64,000 bases of DNA from Sulfurifustis variabilis. GTDB lineage: Bacteria; Pseudomonadota; Gammaproteobacteria; Acidiferrobacterales; Sulfurifustaceae. Position numbers and translations under genes: made by a program. The notes under the pieces are model-generated. The model was not told where the DNA came from, did no database searches, and worked only from the letters and a program-made list of their open reading frames with translations. This document shows, piece after piece, positions 1 to 7,869 of the stretch. The stretch covers positions 3,571,501-3,635,500 of the forward strand of contig NZ_AP014936.1 of the NCBI RefSeq assembly GCF_002355415.1, written 5' to 3'. Within the stretch, counting starts at the first letter, position 1. Each line of letters begins with the position of its first letter.

Positions 1-914
1 CAGGTGCTGTCGGGCAGCAGGCGCGTGACCTCGTCGAGGACCTCGATCACGCTCGGCCGCGCGCGGCGCCTGCCGACGAGCGACTGCTCCTCCGCCACCC
101 GCCGTTCCAGCTCCTTGCGCACCTCGCCCGCCGTCTGCGCCTCCTGCCGGGCCGCCGCCACTTCCCGCTCGAGCCTGGCCGCCGCGTTCAGCTTCTGCAC
201 GAACGGCAGCGCGACGGCGGTCGAGAGCAGGAACACGGCGAGGGTCGCGAGCGCCCGGTCCGGCCAGCCCTGTGCCCTCGCCCGCCGGGCTCTGCCCTCG
301 ATCGGAAGCAGGTTCATTCCGTCGCCGCCGACCGGGTCGTCGCCGACGTGCAGCGCCTTCGGCTCGAGCCCCTCCTGACGCAAGGCCGCAAGCAGCGGAT
401 CGACTTCCTTGCGCGTCACCAGCGCGAGCGCGGTGCGCAATTGGCGTCCGGCCGGGTCGCGGCCGAGGACCGCGAAGTCGTAGTACACCTGCTCCGCCCT
501 GAACGGCGTGTGGCGATCCATCTCGAACGCCAGCACCTCGCGCAGGTTCTTCTCGGCGGCGAGCGGCAGCGTCAGCGTGCGACGGAGCACCCGCGTCGGC
601 GGAACGTGCACGACGACGTCGTGCACGGGCGCGCCGCAGGCCGTCCTGATCGCCTCGCCGGCCGCGCCGGGGTCCACGGGCATCGCCAGCTCGGCGATCC
701 GGCGGTCCCCCGCGGGCTCGGTCAGCGTGAAGACCGCGGTCGCCCCGTCGAACTCGACGCGCAGCACTCTCCCGCGGCCGCGCAGGCGCTCGCGCAGCCG
801 GCGCGGCAGCAGCGCGAGGAGCTCCTTCGCCCACCACGCGAGGAACGCATCGAGCCGTGCGCGGAGGGAAGCGCACGCCGCTCTCGCCGCCCGATGGAGC
901 CCTTTCAGCTCCAT
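1..914 (-). CDS. gspL: Type II secretion system protein GspL (3' end outside window)
   Basis: An open frame of about 304 codons runs from an ATG at 914 to the left edge without a stop, so the C-terminus is missing. GspL is the inner-membrane platform protein that recruits the GspE ATPase. The N-terminal two thirds looks like an actin-like/PilM-type cytoplasmic domain (for example LRVEFDGATAVFTLTEPAGD near residue 50). A hydrophobic segment (LATLAVFLLSTAVALPFV, about residue 235) follows, then a charged coiled-coil-like stretch typical of the periplasmic PilN-like part. The start overlaps the end of gspK by 10 bp, so translation is probably coupled. The fold assignment is by pattern and synteny; gene position after gspK is the usual order. 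Confidence 0.85.
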   Translation of the reverse strand, partial: MELKGLHRAARAACASLRARLDAFLAWWAKELLALLPRRLRERLRGRGRVLRVEFDGATAVFTLTEPAGDRRIAELAMPVDPGAAGEAIRTACGAPVHDVVVHVPPTRVLRRTLTLPLAAEKNLREVLAFEMDRHTPFRAEQVYYDFAVLGRDPAGRQLRTALALVTRKEVDPLLAALRQEGLEPKALHVGDDPVGGDGMNLLPIEGRARRARAQGWPDRALATLAVFLLSTAVALPFVQKLNAAARLEREVAAARQEAQTAGEVRKELERRVAEEQSLVGRRRARPSVIEVLDEVTRLLPDST

Positions 915-1840
915 GCCGCTTCTCCCTCGCGCGGTACCGTTGCCGGGAAGAGCTCGTCGCCGTCCGCGCGCCACTGGAGGATCGTGAACGCCGCCCCACG
1001 ATCCCGATGACGGACGGCGACGATCGCCGTAACGTGGGCCGTCACGCCGTTCGGCGCGCGCGCCTGGGCGTGAATCGCGCAGGTCGCGTTTCGCAGACGC
1101 GCCGCTGCCCGTCGGTCGCTTGCGGCGTCGTCGCCGCCCGCCGGCAAGGGCGGCCGCGCCGCGCCGACCGATTCGTCGGCGGCCGCGAGCGCGAGCCGCA
1201 CGAGCGGCGACGCGAGCCGGGGGTCGACGTCGGGCCGGCGCGCGTGGACGGTCAGGGCCGGTTTCAGCCTGCGGTAGAGCGCCGGCGACATGCCGAGCAC
1301 GAGCTGGAGCTCCTCGACGCTGTCGAAGTGCGCGTCCTTCGCGCCGTAGGCCATCCCGGCCGCCAGGTATTCCCGGTCCTCCGCGCCGTCCGGGCGCGTC
1401 AGGTCGTCCGCGTCGCGCCAGTCGAGAATCGCGGCCACCACCCGGCGACGCTCGCCCTCCGCCGACCCGACCGCCTGCAGCAGCCCGTCGAGCAGGCGGG
1501 CGCGCGCGAGGTTGAGATCCAGCTTGCCGGCCTCGTCCTCGATAACGACCCGTACGGTGCTGTGGCCGATCTCCCGCTCCGGGACGGCACCGTGCGCCGG
1601 TTCGCCCTCGCGCGCGAGCAGGGACAGGATGGCGAGGTGCAGCGCGCCTTCGGCCGCATGCCGCGCCTGGGCCTGCGCGAGCAGGTTCCCGGCCAGCCTG
1701 GCTTCGCCGCGCACGGTCGCGGATACCGCGCCCGCGACGATGGCGAGGAGCGCGACCACCCACAACACGGCGATCAACGCGATCCCGCGATGGTGGCCGC
1801 CGGCCGGCGGACCTTTCCGTTTTGCGGTTGCGACGCTCAC
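905..1840 (-). CDS. gspK: Type II secretion minor pseudopilin GspK
   Basis: The 311-residue protein is the large minor pseudopilin that caps the T2SS pseudopilus tip. After a short basic leader comes RGIALIAVLWVVALLAIVAG (from about residue 16), the usual GspK methylation/transmembrane helix, which lacks the strict F at +1 seen in the other pseudopilins. Further on are GspK-like segments such as EDEAGKLDLNLAR and an ILDWRDADD motif. The GTG start at 1840 forms a GTGA overlap with the gspJ stop, which fixes the start; longer readings of this frame run through gspJ and are spurious. Length fits the family. Confidence 0.93.
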   Translation of the reverse strand: MSVATAKRKGPPAGGHHRGIALIAVLWVVALLAIVAGAVSATVRGEARLAGNLLAQAQARHAAEGALHLAILSLLAREGEPAHGAVPEREIGHSTVRVVIEDEAGKLDLNLARARLLDGLLQAVGSAEGERRRVVAAILDWRDADDLTRPDGAEDREYLAAGMAYGAKDAHFDSVEELQLVLGMSPALYRRLKPALTVHARRPDVDPRLASPLVRLALAAADESVGAARPPLPAGGDDAASDRRAAARLRNATCAIHAQARAPNGVTAHVTAIVAVRHRDRGAAFTILQWRADGDELFPATVPREGEAAWS

Positions 1841-2490
1841 GGCGGCACGCTCGCCTTGGGCGCCATCGTCAGCTCCTCCCGCACGTCCGCTCCCGCGCGC
1901 TCGAACCGCAGCCGCAACCGCACGAGGCGCGGCAGCTCGTCCTCGCGATCCCATCGCGAAACCCACTGCGGCGGCGGCCGATCGGGCTCCGCGCGACCGA
2001 GGTAGTCGAACTCCGCTTCCCGGAGCCCCTCGACGAGGACGAGGCTCTCGGGCGCCGCCGGATCGAAGCGGTCCCACTCTTCCGTCTGGAACAGCTCGGT
2101 CCGGAGGATCAGCCGGCTCGTACCCCGGTCCTCCGCCACTTCCACCGTGAACCAATACATTCCGCCGGGCCCGACGTGGGCCGGCAGGGGGCTGACGAAC
2201 CGGAGCAGGCGGCGCTCGCCGGCGAAGCCGACGCGCGCCTCGCCGTCCGCTGCGAGAAACGCGAGCGGTTGCGCCTGCTCCAGCTGCCGCCGGAGGAACA
2301 GCTGAGCGAGTCGCGCGTCGTGCGCCGCCGTCGTTCGTTCTTCGATCGCCTCCCAGGCGCGCGGCCCCAGCCACAGCGCGCTCGCGAGCAGCGTCATCGC
2401 GGCGCCGAGCACCGCGAGCGCGACCAGGAGCTCGACGAGCGTGAACCCTTCCGCCCGCCCGGTTGCGATCGGCCCGCCGCGCGCGCTCAT
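1837..2490 (-). CDS. gspJ: Type II secretion minor pseudopilin GspJ
   Basis: A 217-residue minor pseudopilin. The prepilin peptidase site and N-terminal helix are plain: G-FTLVELLVALAVLGAAMTLL from residue 15, with Glu at +5. The remainder has the GspJ pattern with GMYWFTVEVAE and a basic, Arg-rich C-terminal third. GspJ binds GspI and GspK to form the tip that starts pseudopilus assembly. The ATG overlaps the gspI stop as ATGA and the stop overlaps the gspK GTG, so the three tip proteins are translationally coupled. Confidence 0.93.
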   Translation of the reverse strand: MSARGGPIATGRAEGFTLVELLVALAVLGAAMTLLASALWLGPRAWEAIEERTTAAHDARLAQLFLRRQLEQAQPLAFLAADGEARVGFAGERRLLRFVSPLPAHVGPGGMYWFTVEVAEDRGTSRLILRTELFQTEEWDRFDPAAPESLVLVEGLREAEFDYLGRAEPDRPPPQWVSRWDREDELPRLVRLRLRFERAGADVREELTMAPKASVPP

Positions 2491-2888
2491 GCGCCGGACC
2501 CCAGACGCACGGTGGTGAGGGCGATCGAACGCGTTTCGTGCTCAGGGCCCCATCGCACTTCGAGCGTGACCTGGTATGGGACGAGCGCCGGCGGGGCGCC
2601 GGCATCGTGAACGACCATAAGCTCGACGCGCCGGCGCCAGCGGTATCGCCCCTCGATGGTGCCCGCGTCGGTTCCCGGACGCAGGGCGGCGCCGTCGATC
2701 TCGGCGAGCTTGGAGTCCGCGAGCATGACGGCGCGATCGTGCTCCGCGACGAGCGTCGCGCGGCGCGCGGCCGAGGCGAAAACCGGGTAGAGCGCGCCGA
2801 GCGCGAGCGCGAGGAGGGCGAGCGCCACCACGACCTCGAGCAGCGAGAACCCGGCAGCGCGCCTTCCCTGTCCGGCCGCTTCAGTCAT
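2487..2888 (-). CDS. gspI: Type II secretion minor pseudopilin GspI
   Basis: A 133-residue minor pseudopilin with the cleavage motif G-FSLLEVVVALALLALALGAL from residue 13, and the GspI-typical segment MLADSKLAEIDG around residue 46. GspI is the hub of the GspI-J-K tip complex. It starts 8 bp before the end of gspH and ends inside an ATGA overlap with gspJ. Family size and order both match. Confidence 0.93.
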   Translation of the reverse strand: MTEAAGQGRRAAGFSLLEVVVALALLALALGALYPVFASAARRATLVAEHDRAVMLADSKLAEIDGAALRPGTDAGTIEGRYRWRRRVELMVVHDAGAPPALVPYQVTLEVRWGPEHETRSIALTTVRLGSGA

Positions 2889-3315
2889 GGATCGTCACCC
2901 GACCGGTGAGCCAGGCCACGTCGACGACGTAGGCGCGATTGCGCGCCGCCAGGGTGATCCGCCCGCCCGTGGAGCTGCCGTCGGGAAAAAAGCGAATCGA
3001 CCCCGCGTCCCGGCTCGTCACCTCGCTTTGCGCGGTGTAGAGGCGGAGATCGAGGCGCGACACCAGACGGTGCGTCCGCTCCTGGCCCGTCACCCGCCAG
3101 GTGCGCGCCTCGACGTCGAGCAGCAATGCCACGTCGCGATGCTCGGCGATCGCCCGCCCGCGGGCGTGGCGAAGCGCGGAGGCCAGGGTGCGCGCGCCGG
3201 CCTTCAGCTCCGCGAGCGCCACGGCGCCCGAGAGGGCCGGCGCCACGAGCGCCGCGACCGAAGCGGCGAGCACGAGCACGACGAGCAGCTCGAGCAGGGT
3301 GAACCCGCTCTCCAT
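2881..3315 (-). CDS. gspH: Type II secretion pseudopilin GspH
   Basis: A 144-residue pseudopilin with a very short leader (MESG) before FTLLELLVVLVLAASVAALV. The C-terminal part carries GspH-like features (FFPDGSSTGGRITLAAR). The frame stays open upstream to about 3747, but that sequence lies in a hairpin-rich spacer with no pilin character, so the ATG at 3315, directly before the prepilin motif, is preferred. The gene sits after a 412 bp gap from gspG, the only loose joint in an otherwise overlapping operon. Confidence 0.92.
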   Translation of the reverse strand: MESGFTLLELLVVLVLAASVAALVAPALSGAVALAELKAGARTLASALRHARGRAIAEHRDVALLLDVEARTWRVTGQERTHRLVSRLDLRLYTAQSEVTSRDAGSIRFFPDGSSTGGRITLAARNRAYVVDVAWLTGRVTIHD

Positions 3316-3329
3316 GAACCGCGTAGCGA

Positions 3330-3675
3330 ACCCACTCCCCCTCCCCCCTCGTGGGGGGCGAGCCGGAGATCGGCGAACGATCCACCGGATCGTTCGCCCG
3401 GCGAGCGGGCGACCAGGGGTGAGGCGGAGGTTTCGAGAAAGCCCGGTGGGCTTTCTCGCCGCCGAACGGCCGTGCCACGGATGGCATGGCCTGGACTTGC
3501 GAGCGAAGCGGGACGCGGAGCGCAGCAAGGCCGGGCTGGGGAATATCGAAGCCGCGAGAGGGGCGCCGGGGATGGCAGGCATCGCGGAGGTGAATCCGCG
3601 GGTCTTTCCCGCGGAGCGGGAAGCGCAGCGGGAAAGGCAAGGGGAGAGGGGGTGCCGAACGAAGCGGCACCGGCC
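3330..3675. repeat. Hairpin-rich spacer between gspG and gspH
   Basis: This non-coding stretch holds a run of short perfect inverted repeats. They include 12-bp arms at 3372-3383/3387-3398 (GGCGAACGATCC and its complement, 3-nt loop), 11-bp arms at 3434-3444/3448-3458, 7-bp arms at 3606-3612/3616-3622 and 7-bp arms at 3651-3657/3665-3671. A C-run/G-run pair lies at about 3342-3359. Such density suggests a mobile palindromic repeat cluster rather than a single terminator. All transcripts of gspH-L presumably cross it. Confidence 0.6.
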
Positions 3676-3727
3676 CGGTTCACGGCTCGTGTGCGGGTCC
3701 GCGCGGCACGGCAGGCTTTGCGCCCGG

Positions 3728-4177
3728 TTACTTCCAGCTCGCGACATCGGCGTTCTCCCCTTCGCCGCCTTCGACGTTGTCGGCGCCGAACGTGTAGAGG
3801 TCGTAAGGCCCGTGCTCCCCCGGCGCGCGGTAGCGATACTCGCGGCCCCACGGATCCTTCGGCAGCACCGGCTTGCGCAGGTACGGGCCGTTCCATCCCT
3901 CGAGGCCCGCCGGCTTCTCGACGAGCAGCGCGAGCCCCTGTGCCGTCGTCGGATACGCGCCCGTCTCCAGCCGGTACACGTCGAGCGCGGTCGCGAGCTC
4001 CTCGATCTGCACGTGCGCCGTCTTGGTCTTCGATGCCCCCACGTGCTTCATCACCTGCGGACCGACGAGGCCGGCGAGCAGGCTGAGGATCACGAGCACC
4101 ACGAGCAGCTCGAGCAATGTGAAGCCGCGCGGACCCGCGCCTTCGTGCGCATTCTTCGACGACCGCCTCGTTCGCAT
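3728..4177 (-). CDS. gspG: Type II secretion major pseudopilin GspG
   Basis: A 149-residue major pseudopilin, the main subunit of the T2SS piston. The leader of about 17 residues ends in G before FTLLELLVVLVILSLLAGLV. The diagnostic GspG segments follow: YRLETGAYPTTAQGLALLVE, GPYLRKPVLPKDPWGREYRY and a C-terminal loop GADNVEGGEGENADVASW that binds calcium in the family. The ATG at 4177 was chosen because it gives a normal leader; upstream codons in this frame are antisense-like shadow of gspF. It begins 24 bp after gspF. Confidence 0.95.
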   Translation of the reverse strand: MRTRRSSKNAHEGAGPRGFTLLELLVVLVILSLLAGLVGPQVMKHVGASKTKTAHVQIEELATALDVYRLETGAYPTTAQGLALLVEKPAGLEGWNGPYLRKPVLPKDPWGREYRYRAPGEHGPYDLYTFGADNVEGGEGENADVASWK

Positions 4178-4200
4178 GTCTCTGTCTCCGTGCCTGGCCG

Positions 4201-5421
4201 CTACAGCGGAAGCTCGTTGACGCTCACGATCGCGACGAGGATCGACATGATCACCCCCGCGATCACGACGCCCAGCCCGACGATCAGGACCGGCTCGAGC
4301 AGGGCGAGCAACCGCTGCGTCGCGGAGGCGACCTCGCCGTCGTAGAGATCGGCGATGCGCAGCAGCATGTCGTCGAGCCGCCCGGTCTCCTCGCCGACCC
4401 GGATCATCTGCAGCCCGAGCGCGGGAAAGAGCCCCGTGCTCATCAGCGGTTCGACCAGGCTGCGTCCTGCCTTCAGGGTCTCGGCGGCCGGCTCGAGCGT
4501 CTCCGCGAGCACGCGGTTGCCGAGGATCTCCTTCACGATGCCGAGGCCGGCGAGCAGCGGCACGCCGCTCGCGAGCAGCGTCCCGAGGCTGCGGCTGAAC
4601 CGCGCCATTTCCATCTTCGTGATCAGATCGCCCACGACCGGCGCCTGCAGCACCATGCGATCCCACCGGTAGCGGCCCGCGGGCCGCCGGAGCCGCCGCC
4701 GGATCACGACGGCGAGGACCGCCATGGCGACGACGAGCAGCCCCCCGTAGCTCCGGAGCCACTCGGCCGCCCCGATGACGATGCGCGTCGGCAGCGGCAG
4801 CGCGCGCCCCGCGTCGGCGAAAAGCTGCGTGAACTGCGGCACGACGTAGGTCAGGATGATCAGCAGCGAGACGCCCGCGACCGTGACGAGGATGGCCGGG
4901 TAGATGAGGGCGGAGACGACGCTCTCCCGGAGCGCCCGGCTGCGTTCGAGGTAGTGCAGCAGGCTCGCGAGACCCTGGTCGAGCCGCCCGGCCGCCTCGG
5001 CGGCGCGGACCATGCTCACGTAGAAACGCGAAAAGGTGCGGGGGTGCGCCGCGAGCGCGTCGGACAGGGCCGCGCCGCCGCGCACCGCCTGCTGGATGTC
5101 GGCGGCGAGCTCGCGCGGCGCGCCGTCGCCCGCCGCGTCGATCATGATGGCGAGCGCCCGGTCGAGCGGGAGCCCGGCATGCAGCAGCGAGGACAGCTCC
5201 TGCGTGAAGGCGGCGAGATCGCGCCGGCCGATCCGCCGCGCTCCGGCACGCCGGCGCGTCCACAACGCGGCCAGCGCGCCGCCGTCCGCGGGGCTCGCGC
5301 GGATCGGCACGCTGCCCGCTTCCTGCAGCCGCGCGATCACCGCGGCCCGATCCGACGCCTCCATCTCGCCCTGGACCAGCTCGCCGCCGACGGTCACCGC
5401 CTCGTAGCAGTAGCGCGGCAT
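4201..5421 (-). CDS. gspF: Type II secretion inner-membrane platform protein GspF
   Basis: A 406-residue polytopic platform protein that couples the GspE motor to the pseudopilus. It shows the two homologous GspF domains, each with a cytoplasmic helical part (FTQELSSLLHAGLPLDRAL near residue 72; FSRSLGTLLASGVPLLAGL near residue 277). Three transmembrane segments are visible: SALIYPAILVTVAGVSLLII, LLVVAMAVLAVVI and the C-terminal VLIVGLGVVIAGVIMSILVA. It lies 3 bp downstream of gspE. Length is normal. Confidence 0.95.
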   Translation of the reverse strand: MPRYCYEAVTVGGELVQGEMEASDRAAVIARLQEAGSVPIRASPADGGALAALWTRRRAGARRIGRRDLAAFTQELSSLLHAGLPLDRALAIMIDAAGDGAPRELAADIQQAVRGGAALSDALAAHPRTFSRFYVSMVRAAEAAGRLDQGLASLLHYLERSRALRESVVSALIYPAILVTVAGVSLLIILTYVVPQFTQLFADAGRALPLPTRIVIGAAEWLRSYGGLLVVAMAVLAVVIRRRLRRPAGRYRWDRMVLQAPVVGDLITKMEMARFSRSLGTLLASGVPLLAGLGIVKEILGNRVLAETLEPAAETLKAGRSLVEPLMSTGLFPALGLQMIRVGEETGRLDDMLLRIADLYDGEVASATQRLLALLEPVLIVGLGVVIAGVIMSILVAIVSVNELPL

Positions 5422-5424
5422 CGC

Positions 5425-7167
5425 TCAGGCCTCGCACGTCACGCGCAGGACCTCCTCGATCGAGGTCACGCCGGCGAGCGCCTTGCGCAGGCCGTCCTCG
5501 TACATCGTGCGCATGCCCTCCTCGCGGGCGGCGCGCTGGATCTCCGTCGCCTGCGCGTGGCTCAGCACCAGCCGCCGGATGCGGTCGCTCATCGCCATGA
5601 GCTCGAGCACGGCCGTGCGCCCGCGGTAACCGGTGCCGTTGCACGCCGGGCACCCGCTCGGCCGAAATAGCGCGACGGGGTCTCCTTCGGCCACGCGCTC
5701 GAGGCCCGTCCGGCGCAGCGTCTCGGACAGCGGCTCGTACCGTGCGCGGCAGCGGTCGCAGAGCACGCGCACCAGCCGCTGCGCGACGACCGCATTGACC
5801 GTCGACGTGAGGAGGTAGTCTTCCACGCCCATCTCGAGCAGGCGCGTCACGCTGCTCGCCGCGTCGTTGGTATGCAGCGTGGAGAGCACGAGATGGCCGG
5901 TGAGCGCCGACTGCACGCAGATGCGCGCGGTTTCGAGGTCGCGCATCTCGCCCACGAGGATGACGTCGGGATCCTGGCGCACGATGGACCTCAGCGCGCC
6001 GGCGAAAGTCAGACCGATCGCCGGGCGGACCGGGATCTGGTTGACGCCCTCGATCTCGTACTCGACCGGGTCCTCGACCGTGATGATCTTGCGCTGGGCG
6101 GTGTTCAGCCGGCTGACGGCCGTGTAGAGGGTGGTCGTCTTGCCGCTGCCGGTCGGCCCGGTGACGAGCACCATGCCGTGGGGAAGCGCGAGTACGTCGG
6201 CGAAGCGCGAGAGCTCCGCGTCCGCGAACCCCAACGCGCCCAGATCGAGCGCGACGCTATCCTGGTTCAACAGGCGCAACACCACGCTCTCGCCGTGCAG
6301 GGTCGGCACCGTCGACACGCGCAGGTCGAGCTCCTTGCCTTGCACGCTCAGCCGGATGCGACCGTCCTGCGGCAGGCGCCGCTCGGCGATGTTGAGGTTC
6401 GCCATGATCTTGACGCGGGAGATCACGGCGGCGGTCAGGTGCGCCGGCGGTGCTTCCGCGTCCTGCAGCACGCCGTCCACGCGGTAACGGACCTTGAGGC
6501 GGCTGGCGAAGGGCTCGATGTGGATGTCCGAGGCGCCGATTTCGGTCGCGCGCCGGATGAGGAGGCTCACGAGCCGTATCACCGGCGCCTCGCTCGCGAG
6601 ATCCTTGAGCTGCTCGACGTCCTGCTCGGCGGCTGCCTCGCCCGTCGCGACCTGCTCGAGGATCTGCCCCATGCGCGACTTGCCCGCGCCGTGGATCCGC
6701 TCGATGGCCGCCTCGATCTCGGAGGACAGACCCACCCGGCGCTCCACCGGCCGGCCGCACGCCACGGCGAACGCCGAGGCGACGTAGTCGTCCTGGGGAT
6801 CGGCCATCGCGAGGACGACCTTCTCGTCGTCCTCCGCGACCGGCACGACCAGGTTCTCCCTCAGGAACCGCGCGGACACCGGCGTACTCAGCGCGCTGAC
6901 GTCGGGGTAATCCGACGAGGCGACGACGCGCAGGCCGAGGAGGTCGGCCAGCGCCTCCGCCGCATCCCGCTCGGAAACGACCCCGAGCTTGACGACGAGG
7001 CGCGAGAGCGGCTCGGGGTTCTCCTGTCCGTCGCGGATCCGCGCGACGCGCGCCCGATCCAGCTCCCGCAGCTTGCCGCGCGCCACCAGCAGATCCGGCA
7101 GACGCTCGTCCGGCGGCGCATCGGGCCTGACTTCGCGCTGATCGAGCATACCGGATGGACCGTTCAT
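5425..7167 (-). CDS. gspE: Type II secretion ATPase GspE
   Basis: A 580-residue cytoplasmic hexameric ATPase powering type II secretion. Visible elements in order: N-terminal GspE/MshEN domain (about residues 20-160), N2 domain with GASDIHIEPF (211-220), Walker A GPTGSGKT (337-344), Asp box ITVEDPVEYEIEG, Walker B VILVGEMRD, His box TGHLVLSTLHTNDA, and the four-cysteine zinc region (CDRC ... CPAC) that separates GspE/PilB from PilT-type retraction motors. It is the first gene of the operon, so the promoter should lie in 7168-7482. Confidence 0.95.
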   Translation of the reverse strand: MNGPSGMLDQREVRPDAPPDERLPDLLVARGKLRELDRARVARIRDGQENPEPLSRLVVKLGVVSERDAAEALADLLGLRVVASSDYPDVSALSTPVSARFLRENLVVPVAEDDEKVVLAMADPQDDYVASAFAVACGRPVERRVGLSSEIEAAIERIHGAGKSRMGQILEQVATGEAAAEQDVEQLKDLASEAPVIRLVSLLIRRATEIGASDIHIEPFASRLKVRYRVDGVLQDAEAPPAHLTAAVISRVKIMANLNIAERRLPQDGRIRLSVQGKELDLRVSTVPTLHGESVVLRLLNQDSVALDLGALGFADAELSRFADVLALPHGMVLVTGPTGSGKTTTLYTAVSRLNTAQRKIITVEDPVEYEIEGVNQIPVRPAIGLTFAGALRSIVRQDPDVILVGEMRDLETARICVQSALTGHLVLSTLHTNDAASSVTRLLEMGVEDYLLTSTVNAVVAQRLVRVLCDRCRARYEPLSETLRRTGLERVAEGDPVALFRPSGCPACNGTGYRGRTAVLELMAMSDRIRRLVLSHAQATEIQRAAREEGMRTMYEDGLRKALAGVTSIEEVLRVTCEA

Positions 7168-7482
7168 ACCCCCGCTCGCGACTCCGTGATCCGGGGCGGA
7201 CGGCCGACGGAAAGGCCGCGCCGCTCCAGGGACGCGAGGCCTACGCTAGACGATCCAGCCGGGACTAGAGGTAGGTGAACAGGGAATCCGGCGGGAGGGA
7301 AAGGCAGTATCCGGCGCGGACCGGCGCGGTGGTCGCTTACTTAAGCGGTGGTGGCTTACTTAATATGGTACGGACGCGCGCCGGCCGGTCCTTTGCGAGC
7401 GCGCGACGACCCGGAATTCCCCGCGGAGGGCGTCGGTTCGCGATGGCGGCCGGTCTGCATCGCGCGCAGCCGATGCCGGCGC
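7168..7482. other. Gap upstream of gspE with repeated GCTTACTTAA motifs
   Basis: No credible gene is seen in these 315 bases. The right half contains the 10-mer GCTTACTTAA twice, at 7335-7344 and 7354-7363. A related GCTTACTTAT at 7481-7490 covers the stop codon of the pilU fragment. The gspE promoter should lie here, but I cannot point to a convincing -35/-10 pair. Confidence 0.4.
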
Positions 7483-7644
7483 TTACTTATAAGTCACGTT
7501 CCGAAGCGTGTCGCCCAGCTCGCGGTTCTTGGAGTCCTTGCTCTCGAGCTTGATGCGCAGGCGCACGTCGTTGACCGAGTCGGCGTTGCGCAGGGCGTCG
7601 TCGTAGGAGATGAGGTCGGCCTGGAACAGGTTGAACAGCGACTG
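7483..7644 (-). pseudogene. Duplicated 3' end of pilU
   Basis: This is a copy of the last 54 codons of pilU (11699-11860). 7493-7622 is identical base for base to 11709-11838 (130 bp), and the copies stay alignable from the stop codon (TAA here, TAG in the intact gene) to 7644, with scattered changes outside the identical core. The encoded tail LISYDDALRNADSVNDVRLR is identical. Nothing of the ATPase core is present, so it cannot act as PilU. It marks the gspE-side edge of the accessory island whose other side is intact pilU. It reads on into a 105-codon open frame starting at 7800, which I regard as accidental. Confidence 0.85.
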
Positions 7645-7866
7645 CCCGGTCTTCGTCATCCTGATAGTCTTTGTCGAGATCGGGATGCGCCCTCTGGACG
7701 AGCGCAAATGTGTCGTGCAGTGATCGCGGGCGGCTTCCAGACCGTTGCGGCAGGTGGCATCCGCGGCGGCCATGGAGCAGGCGGTCAAGCTGAGAAGCAA
7801 AGGGCGGCTCGATCAGCTCGAGCTCGACGATGTCTCCGGCGACGTGGGTATGGCGATGACAGCTAA
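7645..7866 (-). pseudogene. Decayed tail of a paralogue of the 7870-8919 gene
   Basis: Read on the minus strand, this segment matches the C-terminal region of the neighbouring secreted protein once two frame changes are allowed. THVAGDIVELELIEPPFASQ aligns with KHVNQDLVSMKLVDPVFASQ. Then, in a shifted frame, AAADATCRNGLEAARDH aligns with AAIDAAKINNTKALKDH. Back in the first frame, HPDLDKDYQDDED aligns with HGDVDKEDDEDDD. It begins about a dozen bases after the stop of the intact gene and breaks off exactly where the pilU copy starts. It is a remnant of a tandem paralogue joined to pilU sequence by recombination. Confidence 0.7.
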
Positions 7867-7869
7867 TCG

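Noticed and set aside
3316-3747. N-terminal extension of gspH over the hairpin region
   Set aside because: It would put 144 basic, proline-rich residues before a prepilin peptidase motif that must be near the N-terminus.
7483-7800. 105-codon open frame as a real gene
   Set aside because: It is a chance fusion of the pilU tail copy with a shifted part of a decayed paralogue, without a convincing ribosome site.
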